Positions 48,464 to 58,604 of a DNA stretch of 64,000 nucleotides are shown here, piece by piece. The notes beneath the pieces were generated by a model. It was not told the DNA's origin and did no database searches. It was given only the letters and a program-made list of their open reading frames with translations. Position 1 is the first letter of the stretch; the number at the start of each line of letters is the position of its first letter. A program made the translations under genes and the position numbers. Source of the DNA: Dugong dugon (lineage: Eukaryota; Chordata; Mammalia; Sirenia; Dugongidae); the NCBI GenBank assembly GCA_030035585.1, contig CM057481.1:57545128-57609127 (forward strand), written 5' to 3'.

Positions 48464-48606
48464 AACCAAAACCAGTTGCTGTCGAGTCAGTCCCAACTCA
48501 TGGCGATCCCATGTGTGTAGAACTGTGCTCCATAGGGTTTTCAGTAGCTGATTTTGTGGAAGTAGATCACCAGGACTTTCTTCCAAGGTGCCTCTAGGTA
48601 GACTTG
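48464..48606 (-). mobile_element. afrotherian tRNA-like SINE, antisense
   Basis: It contains ccagttgctgtcgagtcagt and aactgtgctccatagggttt, flanked by identical ccccagattata at 48452-48463 and 48607-48618. It lacks the tRNA-like head, so it is 5'-truncated. Confidence 0.92.
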
Positions 48607-50469
48607 CCCCAGATTATAGAAACTTTCAGTTTCTAAGCTTTATTTAAGAAAACAACACACCAGATTTTTTTTTATTAATCTGTGCCAATGTGTTGTGTGC
48701 TTCTTGGGATGGTAACAAGGGATGTCACACAGTCCTGCTCCTCATGTGGTCTATGATTCCGTGCCACTAGTGGTTACTGCTTCACAGAGATAAGTTCAAA
48801 AATTGAGAGTTTACTTTTAATCTTGTCTCTTCACAGTCCTGTTACAAATAGTTCGCATGCTGGTACTCATCCAGATACCACAATTTGAGTAGCACTGATA
48901 TTAAAAAAAAAAAGGTTCAGTGGTCAAGTAGGGTGAAGAAGAGTAAAACAGCTTCCTGTATAAGAGGACTTCAGATGGGAAGTGTGGTGACGTTCCTTGT
49001 GTGATTCACAGATGAAGCTTTTTCACAGTGTGCCTAAGTAAGCTTCTCCTGGGCTAAGGGTTCATGGAGTCCATTTAGGTTCTCTCTATAACAATTTCTA
49101 AAACATTCTGGCATCCAGGGTTACAGATGGCATAACATTAAAAATTGCCTTCATATAAATGTTTTTGAATTTTCTGTTGATAGTCTTCTTTTTCCTAGGG
49201 ACTTTTTCTTAAAGACTAATACATTATTTCTACCAAGAAGAAGTTGTTGAGGTAGCATCTGGTCTTTGCAAATAGAATTTTGATGGAATGCAGAGCACAT
49301 CTGTCAACATTTCAGAAGATTAAAAATAGGACTCTTGAATGACACTTATCCTAAAAAGTTATAATGTTGTGTTGCTTCCAAGAATAACTACCAAAAATCT
49401 TTAAATCTTAATTACTAGACTAACTCCACGTTAGAAAGTGAATAGTAGTTATGCCAATAGACCTGAAAGCACAAACAAAACATGCTCCTCATTTGGAATT
49501 TTGTGCTTACCAAAGTTTTTAAAACAGCTTTCTCCTTCTAGAGAGATTTTTAGAACTGATTACCTTAATTATAATGTTTTATTAAGGTTATTGCTGATAA
49601 AGTGAACCATGTTATTTCTGTATATTGAACTTAATATATTTGTTGAGGAAAGGATAGTACTAAATATTTTTGCTTCAAATATTTCCCCACTCCTAAATCA
49701 GAAATTCTGAGAGTTGACTATGTTTCAGACAACCTAAATGCTGAGAGGAGAATTAGGTATTTGCTTTTAGATTGGCCTTCATTGGCCTGTATTGTTGGAA
49801 AGAACAACCAACTTGAAATCAGAATGGTTCTGTGATAATCCTAACACCATGTGTCAAGAAATAGTTTTTATATACTTAGGAGCTACTACCCATTTATGAT
49901 AAAAGAGTCAGTATGAAGCCTCTTATAAGGTATTTTCTTCTTAACTGGTGATAAATTCTATAAAGATTTGAAAAACATTTCAAGAGGGAGTTATATATTC
50001 ATTACATTATATCTTTTTAAATCGTCATGTATTTACTCCATTTTATGTGACTTAAAAGTTAGTGTTTTTATGATATCTGGGTGGCTAAAATTGAATGTTG
50101 TTTAGCCAATTTTTCTTAAAAGCTTTTACTGAACTGCTTTTAGGAAAAGCAATGTAAGTGCTCTTATTATTTTCAGTTCTATTACTGATTATTTATGGGC
50201 GTGTCCTTATTTTCTTTTAAAAATGTTTGAACATATCTTTTACTGTTCTTGTTGGGAGTATAAGTTGATACAGCCTCTATGGGGATAATTTGACAGTACT
50301 TACAAAATTCTAAATATAAAAAGCCTAAATCCTAGCCATTTTAGATCCGGGGACCTTATCTGCAAGAATACTAAAACAAATGACCAAAGATATGTGTACA
50401 AAAATAATCACTGAAGTAGCAGTTTAGAAAATTGAAGGCCACATAAATATCTGTTGTTAAGGGCATGGT

Positions 50470-50687
50470 AGGGAGCTTGGTGGTGCAGTGGTTAAAAGCG
50501 ATTAGCTGCTAACCAAAAGGTCAGCAATTCTAACCTACCAGCCGCTTCGCAGGAGAAAAGATATGGCAGTCTACTTTCATAAAGATTACAGCCTTGGAAA
50601 CCCTATGGGGCAGTTCTGCCCTGTCCTGTAGGGTTGCTCTGAGTCAGAATCAACTCAACAGCAACAGGTTTGGTTTGGTTTTGGTTT
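50470..50687 (+). mobile_element. afrotherian tRNA-like SINE, full length
   Basis: It starts agggagcttggtggtgcagt, ends with a (ggttt)n tail, and is flanked by identical aagggcatggt at 50459-50469 and 50688-50698. Confidence 0.93.
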
Positions 50688-50703
50688 AAGGGCATGGTTA
50701 AAT

Positions 50704-50917
50704 CACCACCACTGCTGGTTGCTGTTGAGTCCATTCTGATTCATGGTAAATTCATGTGTGTCAAGAGTAGAACTATGCCCCACAGGCTTTTCAGTGACTG
50801 ACGTTTTTGGAAGTAGACTGCCAGGCCTTTCTTTTGAGTCCCCTCTGGGTGGACTCCAACCTCCAGCCTTTCAGTTAGCAGCTGAGTGTTTTAGACATTT
50901 GCATCGCCTAGTGAATC
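50704..50917 (-). mobile_element. afrotherian tRNA-like SINE, antisense, second subfamily
   Basis: It contains ggttgctgttgagtccattc and cctctgggtggactccaacc, flanked by identical catggttaaat at 50693-50703 and 50918-50928. Its target duplication overlaps that of the neighbouring SINE. Confidence 0.92.
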
Positions 50918-51339
50918 CATGGTTAAATAACTAACAGCATATACATACTTACCATCACTATAAAGAGTGAAGGTCTTGGGCAGATGTTCACACTGTTGTG
51001 TTAAGAAAGGAAAAATGAAAGAAAGGAATTCTAGTATATATAATATGCTTCCATGTGTAAGATGATTCCATTACTGTAGTGCTTGCAGATGCATTGAGAA
51101 GAGAATAAAAAGTTTGTCTTGGTTTCTCCCGGAACAGTTGGCTGCATTCAGTTGTTGAATTTGTGCAGAGCAAAAGGGCACCTGGCCAAGGCAGGGAATG
51201 AGGGCTCAATTCCATCTATCCCACCTGCCTCTTGCTCAGTCATTGTCCTAGCACGTGGCCCCATCCTTCCAGAGAAAAGGGCACTTTTTTCCAATGATAA
51301 CAAAGGTTCCGTATGGACTTGTGCCCACCTTGACTTGCC

Positions 51340-51676
51340 GTTAGTTGCCATAGAGTAGCCAGGACTCATGGCGACCCCGTGCACAAAGAAACTAAAGGCT
51401 GCCTGCTCTTTTGCTGACCCCATGATTGTTTGCAGATTGGACTAGGCTATTGTGATCCATAGTGTTTTTACTGGCTGATTTTCAGAAGTAAATCGACAGG
51501 CCTTTCTTCCTAGTCTGTGTTGGTCTGGAAGCTCCATTGAAACCTGTTCAGCCTCACAGCAAGATGTAAGCCTCCACTGACAGACAGGTGGTGGGTGCAC
51601 CTCAGGTGCATTGGCAGGGGTCTCCTGGATCTCCTGCATGGAAGGTGAGAATTCTTCCACTGATCTACCAGTGCCA
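51340..51676 (-). mobile_element. long SINE with tRNA-Gly-derived head, antisense
   Basis: On the minus strand the right end reads ggcactggtagatcagtgg, aagaattctcaccttccatg and caggagatcc, closely following tRNA-Gly (GCC body, TCC at the anticodon position). The B-box is deleted. The rest (antisense tagttgccatagagtagcc, catggcgaccccgtgc, atcgacaggcctttcttcc) shares its tail with the common SINEs here. It is a non-functional tRNA relic within a retroposon. Confidence 0.75.
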
Positions 51677-52319
51677 CCTTGAAAGGGCCCAAAGGGTGTG
51701 TGTCTAGTGGGGGTGTGTGTGTGTGGCGGGGGTGTGTATGGTGGGGTAGTGAGCTGTTTTTACTTTTTAGTTTATATACTTTTGATATCATTTGCATGAT
51801 TTTTGAACAAGCAAATATTATGTTTGTAATTTAAAAGAAAGTATAAAATGAAATAAAATGAGAAGTATACAAACATATGAAGCATCAGACATACTGTGAA
51901 AAGAATCCTTCTTTGGCAGTCAAACTTGATTTTCCACCAGTGAAATCCGAGAAAAATCAGTGCAGTAATATATATGTACTGTTAAATATCTCAAATTAAA
52001 ATAACAGCTGCTTCCCTGGAGTTTTTCTTAAGTGTCAGGGTTTCTCAAGGAAGAAAAAAAAAAAAAAGATTAAAGTGGGAAGGTTCCTTGAGGCAAACCA
52101 AATACCTGTCACTTGAACAAGTTAACAGGATCAATTAAGGAGGTGGAAATGGGCACTGGGTGTCAGGAGAGCACAACTCTAGAATCTCGGGAAGCTCAGT
52201 GGCAGGGCTTTAAGGGCCCGAAAATGAAGCTGTTTGATTTGTGTCACAAGTTCGTATAGATTTCCAAGTGGAAGTCAATTCAATACTGAATTAATTTGAC
52301 TTTCCCACTACTGTGGTAG
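51677..52319. other. single-copy intron with G/T-rich tract
   Basis: A gtgggggtgtgtgtgtgtgg-like tract lies at 51696-51746 and an A run at about 52052-52067. Otherwise nothing is recognised before the exon. Confidence 0.5.
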
Positions 52320-52472
52320 GTGATGGTGGCTGAAGCCCTAGACATTTCCAGAGAAACCTACCTGGCGATTCTGATGGATCGGTCCTGCAATGGCCCCGTT
52401 CTGGTCGGCAGTCCCCAGGGGGGCGTTGACATTGAAGAGGTGGCAGTTTCTTCTCCAGAACTTATTTTTAAG
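52320..52472 (+). CDS. SUCLG2: SUCLG2 internal exon (likely exon 5)
   Basis: This 153-bp exon (51 codons, phase 0 at both ends) encodes VMVAEALDISRETYLAILMD, then RSCNGPVLVGSPQGGVDIEE and VAVSSPELIFK. It corresponds to the ATP-grasp core strand and the beta-hairpin region that contacts the nucleotide; the bacterial SucC counterpart reads ILVEAATDIAKELYLG with a DRS motif, and the DRS triplet is visible here. The acceptor is ctactgtggtag, with a rather purine-containing tract, and the donor is gtatgt. The recalled human sequence has VAASNPEL where this copy has VAVSSPEL, a mild change near a surface loop. A SINE inserted on the opposite strand begins about 170 bp downstream, with an intact target duplication, and does not touch the donor. 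Confidence 0.97.
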
Positions 52473-52640
52473 GTATGTTTAAATTACTGCCTGCATTGTG
52501 TTAATTGATTGTTAGCGTAGAAGCTGTTAAATGTTTAATGTGGAGTCTGAGGCTAGCAGCAGTAAACCTGTTTCTGGGGTTTAATGTATGAAAATGTTGA
52601 GACCTTTTCCTTACTAGGTGTCCAGTCGAAGGTTGGGTGA

Positions 52641-52828
52641 TGGTGTCGGGTGCCGTCGAGTCAATTCCGACTCGTAGCGACCCCATGTAACAGAGTAGAC
52701 ATAGGCTGTAATCTTTCCAGGAGCAGATCGCCAGGCCTTTTCTCCAGTAGAGCTGCTGGTGGGTTTGAACTGCTGACCTTTCCGTTATCAGCCAAGTGCT
52801 TTAACCACTGTGCCGCCAGGGCTCCCCT
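52641..52828 (-). mobile_element. afrotherian tRNA-like SINE, antisense
   Basis: It contains gtgccgtcgagtcaattccg, cgaccccatgtaacagagta and actgtgccgccagggctccc, flanked by identical gaaggttgggtga at 52628-52640 and 52829-52841. CpG sites are well preserved, suggesting a young copy. Confidence 0.94.
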
Positions 52829-53101
52829 GAAGGTTGGGTGAACCAAGGAATTCACTGTTCAAGGGTTTTTTTCTTTCCTTTTTCCTCCCTCCCTTCTTTC
52901 CTCTTCCTACCTCTTCTTCTTCCCTTGTTCCTTTCTGTCTAATTTGTCCCAAGAATTAACCATTGGGAGGGGGTATGATATTTCCACTTCCTCTTGGTTA
53001 ACTCTGTCCCAGTGACAGCACCTGTGATCACATGTTCTCTCCTGGGAGACCAGCTGTGAACCAGAGAATGTATTGCTGTCTCTCAGTATTATTGATGTAA
53101 A

Positions 53102-53264
53102 GCAAACCAAAAACCAAACCAGTTGGCATTGAGTTGATTCTGACTGATGGTGACCTTGTGGGTTGCAGAACAGAACTGTACTTCATAGGGTTTTCAAGGA
53201 GATCACCAGGCCTTTCTCCTGAGGTGCCTCTGGGTAGGTTCGAACAACCAGCCTTTCGATCGTG
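53102..53264 (-). mobile_element. afrotherian tRNA-like SINE, antisense
   Basis: It contains ccagttggcattgagttgat and ctctgggtaggttcgaacaa, with tgatgtaaa on both sides as a short duplication. Confidence 0.88.
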
Positions 53265-53367
53265 ACTCCTACTGATGTAAAACAGAATCTTTCTAAGGTC
53301 CAGGTTCTGTCAGTTTGTTGCAGTTCTTGAAATCTTATTCCTTTTATTGATATTTATTTCTGGACAG

Positions 53368-53520
53368 AAGGATGTGAGTTCAAATCCTAACTAGCTAGCA
53401 AGTTTCTTAATGTGTCTAAACCTCATTTTAACATCAGTAAAATGGAAATGGGGTAATTTCCCCCACATAGAATTGTGAGGATTAAATGGAGTGATGTGTA
53501 GAAAGTGTTTTCTTAATCTA
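53368..53520 (+). repeat. MIR SINE
   Basis: It reads gagttcaaatcctaactagc, taaacctcattttaacatca and gtgaggattaaatggagtga. Confidence 0.75.
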
Positions 53521-54381
53521 CCCCAGAATATTCTGTAAGAAGAAAAATCCATGATCTTTAGCACTGTAATTCTAGGTTTTAATTCTGGGCTCTTAGTGTT
53601 AAAAAAATCCCATTCAAAATTTAAATATGTCTTTTAGAATGTGATCTTTTTTTTTTCTTCTTCAAAAAGGGGGGATTTTATTTCTTGACTCTCTTTGTCT
53701 AGATAATTTACTCATACTTTGGTGATTGGTTTGAAAATATTTTCACTAATACTACTTATTTAAGTTAACTACCTGGGTAGTTAAATTGAGACTTCACATG
53801 CTGATTGACCAGTAATACCTGACCTTTTTCAAAATTAACATCATTTAAAACACATTATTCCACTTGTTAGGAGAATACATAAAGTACTAAATATGGATAC
53901 TGCTCAGTATCTTTTAGGAGAATGGCCCTTCGTCAAGCTAAGGTATTATTAATAATTATCATCAATAAGGTGTGTAAATCATAAGGCACTATTTAACCTA
54001 TGTATAACAAGCTCTAAACCTAACAGCAATATCAGGCTGCAAAACCTTACTTTGGAAGTCTTCCAAAAGATGTCATAAAAATTAACTGACTAAATATTCA
54101 TCAGTGACATCTGTATAGTAATTAAAAGTGAAAACTGGCATCAGCTTGTCTTGTCAGCATGCCACCCTGAAGAATTACATAGTTTTTGGAAAGGCTGTTC
54201 CACAGATGGTCTGCTAGTTAAAACATACCCTTTAGGCAGCCGCAGTAGCCTTGCTCGGAGATCCTGGAAAGATGCCATACTTAACTACTCTTTTGCAAAT
54301 ATATACTAAGCATTTTTTTTGAGATTATAAATCTTCTCAGTTGAGTGTCCTTATTTCATTTATTTGATTCATTTTTACCAG

Positions 54382-54471
54382 GAGAAAATTGACATTTTTG
54401 AAGGGATAAAGGACAGCCAAGCTCAGCGGATGGCAGAAAATTTAGGCTTCCTCGGGCCTTTGAAAAATCAG
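54382..54471 (+). CDS. SUCLG2: SUCLG2 internal exon (likely exon 6)
   Basis: This 90-bp exon (30 codons, phase 0 at both ends) encodes EKIDIFEGIKDSQAQRMAEN and LGFLGPLKNQ, the helical segment that links the central ATP-grasp strands to the next part of the beta subunit. The acceptor is catttttaccag and the donor is gtacgt. In the human protein as I recall it the matching text is EQIDIFEG and GFVGPLKSQ, so three substitutions are seen here, all compatible with a working protein. The exon that should follow (starting AADQITKLY in human) is not in the remaining 9.5 kb, which is intron and L1. With the other three exons this gives 434 coding bases without a stop or frameshift. Confidence 0.96.
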
Positions 54472-54655
54472 GTACGTAAGGATTGGAAGACAGTGTCTGA
54501 TTTGTTTCAGAACACATTGGAGAACTGGCTTAATTTCTTCTAGTGTTTGTGATTATCACAAATTAGGATTATTTATTGTTTTACAATTTTTCCTCCAATT
54601 GTTTATGGTGAAGAAAAATATTTCCCTGGTGTTCCGGAAGAACATGTTTTTGACA

Positions 54656-54716
54656 TGTGTGTGTGTACGTGTGCGTGTATATATATATATATACACACGC
54701 ACACATGCACACACAC
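54656..54716. repeat. palindromic TG/TA/CA dinucleotide tract
   Basis: A gt-rich arm with gtgtgcgtgt, a central (at)n and an ac-rich arm with acacgcacac form a near-palindrome about 60 bp long, roughly 185 bp downstream of an exon. Confidence 0.9.
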
Positions 54717-54781
54717 TTTGTTACGTATGTTTGTTGTCTGTTTTTTCTGTAGCATTGCAGCTCCAGTACATGCATTCTAAG

Positions 54782-54995
54782 AGGCAGCAGAGTGGTTAAA
54801 GGCACAAGTTGTAGAGACAGGTAGATCTGAATTTGAATCCTGTTACTGCCACCTGTAGCCCATCTGTGATTTAATCAGTCTGAACTTCAGTTTCATCATC
54901 TGTAAAATGGGGATGATGACAACTCCTGGCTGAGAGGCTTATTGTGAGGATTGACTGCAGTGATTTGTGAAAGTGCTTATTACAGTCGTATTAAC
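54782..54995 (+). repeat. MIR SINE, near full length
   Basis: It reads gcagcagagtggttaaaggc, gaatttgaatcctgttactg, cagtttcatcatctgtaaaa and tgtgaggattgactgcag. This is one of the best-preserved MIRs here. Confidence 0.88.
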
Positions 54996-55176
54996 AGTTA
55001 TTATCAGTAATGCATGTTACTTAACTAATGGCTATTGTTTTCATAGCTAATGGGCAATTGAGATGAATATTAATGGCACCAGGTGATATGTCACTGAAAG
55101 ACCTTAAAATATGCCAATTTAGGAATGATATCCCTTAGCTTCAAAGATAGAAAAATTGTTCTCTAAGCTGTTTAGG

Positions 55177-55381
55177 GGAGCCCTGGTGGCACAGTGGTTA
55201 AAGTGCTTAGGTGCTAACCAAAAGTCCAGTGGTTTGAACCCACCGGCCACACTGCAGGAGAAAGCCGGCTGCCTGCTTCCACAAAGGTTTACCCTGTGGG
55301 GCAATTCTACTCTGTCCTGTAGAGTTGCTATGAGTCGGAATTGATTCAACAGCAGTGAGTTTGTTTTGTTTTGTTTTGTTT
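55177..55381 (+). mobile_element. afrotherian tRNA-like SINE, full length
   Basis: It starts gggagccctggtggcacagt and ends with a (gtttt)n tail; flanks taagctgtttagg (55164-55176) and taaagtgtttagg (55382-55394) are a near-identical duplication. Confidence 0.93.
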
Positions 55382-55543
55382 TAAAGTGTTTAGGAAGAGA
55401 GTTTGTTTTGAGAATCACAGCCCTGCACTGACATAGGCCTGTCCATGGAGCCTGATTGTATCTCATAACTAGGTTAGGAGAAGCTACTGAGTATTATTTC
55501 CCTCCTCCGTGATTCAGACGAGCCATCTTAATCATCCTAGAAC

Positions 55544-55573
<30 letters not shown>
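55544..55573. repeat. (TG)n microsatellite
   Basis: About 15 uninterrupted tg units. Confidence 0.97.
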
Positions 55574-55576
<3 letters not shown>

Positions 55577-55779
55577 GGTAGTCTGGGACTCCATGATGGT
55601 ACCTGTGGGGGGAGATGAACATGCAAGTACTCAGAGATCATTAAATAGGTATATTTATATTATTAATTTATATTTTTAACTTGATTTATCAAAAGAAGTG
55701 AAATTACATTAAAAGGAAAGACATTTTTTAATTCACTTTTTCTTTCTTCAATGCCAACTCTGTGAAAGCCTTTAAATCT

Positions 55780-55920
55780 TATTCACTCAGCAAACTTGGA
55801 GTAAACACTGACTGTGTACTAGTGACTCTGCTAGGCCTGGGAAAACAGAGACATTGAGAAATAGTCTTTGTTCTCAAGGGGCTCACAGACCATGGTGGCA
55901 GTGCTTACGAAGATACTGAA
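55780..55920. repeat. old mammalian interspersed repeat
   Basis: The text gactgtgtactagtgactct, gctaggcctgggaaaacaga and tctcaaggggctcacagacc follows the widespread gtgctaggtgctgggg...aaggagctcacag repeat. Similar pieces are at 13471-13625 and 9030-9160. Confidence 0.5.
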
Positions 55921-57344
55921 TCCAGGAAGAGGGACTGTGAAAGGGAGAGAGAGATGATGATGATCTCAGTTGTAGACATGTTGGAATTTGATTGTCTCGG
56001 GATACCTGAGGCATTTGTACAGTAGAAAGTAGGATGTATTGTACTGGAGCTCAGGGAATGACCTGGGTTGGGTTGTAGCTTTGGGAATCTCTGCTTTACG
56101 GTGGTTCCTCAAGCCATGGGGATGGATGGAATGTTCCAGAGAGACAATGTAAGTGAGAGTGGAAGGTGGCTAAGAATAGAAAACTTACTTAAATCATCAT
56201 CAATTGCTGATCCTTCGATAAAGAAAAGGTATCTTAGAGACCTATTAGATTCAATGTGACTTTGAAAAATACTTAATTTTTATCTGGGGTGTGGTTTAGG
56301 CATTTGGAGGCACCTAACTCATGGATGATCAATGCAGATTATCTTATAAAATTATTAATATCATTCTTGTGACTCATGCTTGTTGCCTCTAAAAATGTGA
56401 TTTATTAATAGTAGATTTAACAAATAATAAGAATCGTGTTTTGAAAAACCTACTAAGTATGTATTCCTGACTAAAATCCCTGTCAACAAGAATATACTGG
56501 GGAAAAACAAAAAGCACAGGAACACTTAATATAACTAAAATTTCACAAGTTTCTCAATTATATCTTAATTATCTTCTATACTATTAATTTCTGAAAACAT
56601 GGATTCCACAAATTGTTAACATGTACCTCTACTTAGACTGTTAGAACTCTGATGGGCAAAGCTAGAGCAAGACCACTAGAACTCCTTGGAGTTGTTCCTA
56701 CCTGTGGTTAGCTTAAGAAACATATGTAAATGTTGATGATATTATTTTCTAGAATGCAAGAAGTTTATTTAAAAATTTTTGATCTTTTGAAACAGTCTTG
56801 AAGGTACTTGTAAATTTTCAGAATTTCATGTGTATGATCCAAAGGGTATTAGATTTTATGCGTTTTAATTTTTTTAAATTGTTTAACAAACACCCTTATA
56901 TCGACACTAGTTGGTAGCACCAGGAAAGAAAACAAACTTTATATAAAGAGTGGTTACTAACTTAGGAAGTGAATAACCCATTACTGTTGCTGTCGAGTGG
57001 ATTCCTACTTGAGAAAGTAGATAGCACTAGCAAATTGACTGACTGCAAATTAACCGATGCAATGTTTTCTTTCATCTGTGTTTATTTATTTGTTTTAATT
57101 TGAACATATTCAATAAGCAGAGGCACTAACATGGACTTTGCCACAGGGCCCACTGTTCCCTGTTATGCATCTAATCAGACTGATACATTTTGCCTGCTTA
57201 GCCCTTATGGCTATTTAATTTATAGGCTGTTTAATTTATAACCCCCTTAATTTAATTTATGGCATGCTCTATATCCAGGCCATGCTAGTTCTCCCTGGCA
57301 GATATTATTTCTTTTTTTCTCTTGAAGTGGGCCCTCAGAGTCTG

Positions 57345-57440
57345 ACTTTTTTTTTTTAGTTTGTTATTGAGCATATACACAGCAGAACATACACCAATTC
57401 AACAATTTCTACATGGAAAATTCAGTTACATTGACTATAT
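57345..57440 (-). mobile_element. old L1 3'-end fragment, antisense
   Basis: The text gttattgagcatatacacag and caatttctacatggaaaatt is antisense L1-type 3' sequence, cut by the poly-T of the next element. Confidence 0.55.
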
Positions 57441-58600
57441 ACTTTTTTTTTTTTTTAAATATTTTATTGTACTTCAGGTGAAGGTTTACAGAAGAAATGG
57501 TTTCTCATGAAAGAGAAGTACACATGTTGTTTTATGACATTAGTTAACAACCCCACAACATATTAACCCTCTAACTTCTCAACCTTTTTCTTTTTGGTGA
57601 AAATACACGTAGCCGAAGATACACTGTTTCAAAAATATCTACATACACAGTTCAGTGACATTGACTATGCTCTTCCAATTGTGCTGTTATTCTCACTTAA
57701 GATGAAGGCTTACAGAACAAAATAGTTTCTCATTTAACAGTTACGACAAATGTTGCCCTATGACAATGGTTAACAATCTCACAACACATCAACAGTATCC
57801 TTACTCATTCTTGGGTTCCCTATCACCAGCTTCCTTGTCCCCTTCTGCCTTATGGCCCTACTCACTGGACTCCTGTACCTCATTAGTCTCATTTGGTTTT
57901 ACGGGGCTGTCCACTCCCAGGCTGAACAGAGAACCTCGGAGGGAACTTCACCATTGAGCTAAAAGGGTGTCTGGGGGCCAGACTCTCGAGGTTTCTCCAG
58001 TCTCCTTTATGCCAGTAAATCTGCTCTTTTTCTTGTGAGTTAGAATTACGCTCTACATCCTTCCCCAGCTCTGTCCAGAATCCTCTGTTGTGATCCCGGT
58101 CAGAGCAGTCAGTGGTGGTAGCCGGGCACCATCTAGCTGTACTGGAATCCGTCCGGTGGAGGCCTTGGTAGCTGTGGACAATTAGTCCTTCGGACTAATC
58201 TTTTCCTTGTATCCTGTTTTCTTCATTCTCCCTTGCTACCAAAGGGATGAGACCAGTGGAGTATCTTAGATGGCTGCTCACAGGCTTTTAAGACCCCAGA
58301 CACTACTCACCAAGGTAGAATGTAGTGCATTGTCTTTATAAGCTGTGTCATGCCAATTGAGCTAAATGTTCCCCTAGACCATGGTCCCCATAGCCCTCCG
58401 CCCAGCAGTTCAGTCCCTCAGGGAGTTTGGATGTGTCTATGGGGCTTCCATGACCATTCCTTGTACAGGTTGTGCTAGTTTCCCCTGTGTTGTGTACTGC
58501 CTCACCCTTCACCCAAGATACCACTTATCTATTGCCTATTTAGTATTTCACCCCCACCCGTCCCATCCCTGGTAACCAACAAAGATTGTTACATTTTGTG
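57441..58600 (-). mobile_element. L1 3' UTR region with two 3'-end copies in tandem
   Basis: One 3' end begins at about 57459 (tattgtacttcaggtgaagg); a second, starting aagatgaaggcttacagaac at about 57699, leads into the 3' UTR of the large L1 (cccagacactactcaccaag, cccctagaccatggtcccc). Either a fragment inserted at the tail of a pre-existing L1 or an internal 3' duplication. Confidence 0.75.
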
Positions 58601-58604
58601 TGTG

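Larger units (their letters stand above)
50230..51090 (+). mobile_element. old L1-clade LINE segment, sense, split by two SINEs
   Basis: The text tgttgggagtataagttgat, cagtacttacaaaattct, gatatgtgtacaaaaataat and, after the SINEs, atatgcttccatgtgtaaga follows the order of an ancient LINE ORF2 C-terminal region. It is eroded and non-coding. The two parts rejoin around ggttaaataac once the SINEs at 50470-50917 are removed. Confidence 0.55.
42988..52319 (+). other. SUCLG2: SUCLG2 9.3-kb intron
   Basis: This intron starts gtaata and ends tggtag. It holds a CA microsatellite, an old antisense L1M with an internal 21-bp minisatellite, several SINEs, a + strand LINE relic and, at 48620-50230, about 1.6 kb of AT-rich sequence in which I see no repeat or gene. 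Confidence 0.9.
52473..54381 (+). other. SUCLG2: SUCLG2 1.9-kb intron
   Basis: This intron starts gtatgt and ends taccag. It contains two minus-strand SINEs (52641-52828 and about 53102-53264) and a MIR (about 53368-53520). Positions 53520-54381 look single-copy and AT-rich. Confidence 0.9.

Noticed and set aside
51602..51676. tRNA-Gly gene on the minus strand
   Set aside because: The B-box/T-arm is deleted and the sequence continues into a SINE body, so it is a retroposon head.
51696..51746. G-quadruplex in a gtggggg-rich tract
   Set aside because: Only three strong G runs with long, irregular loops, so the case is weak.
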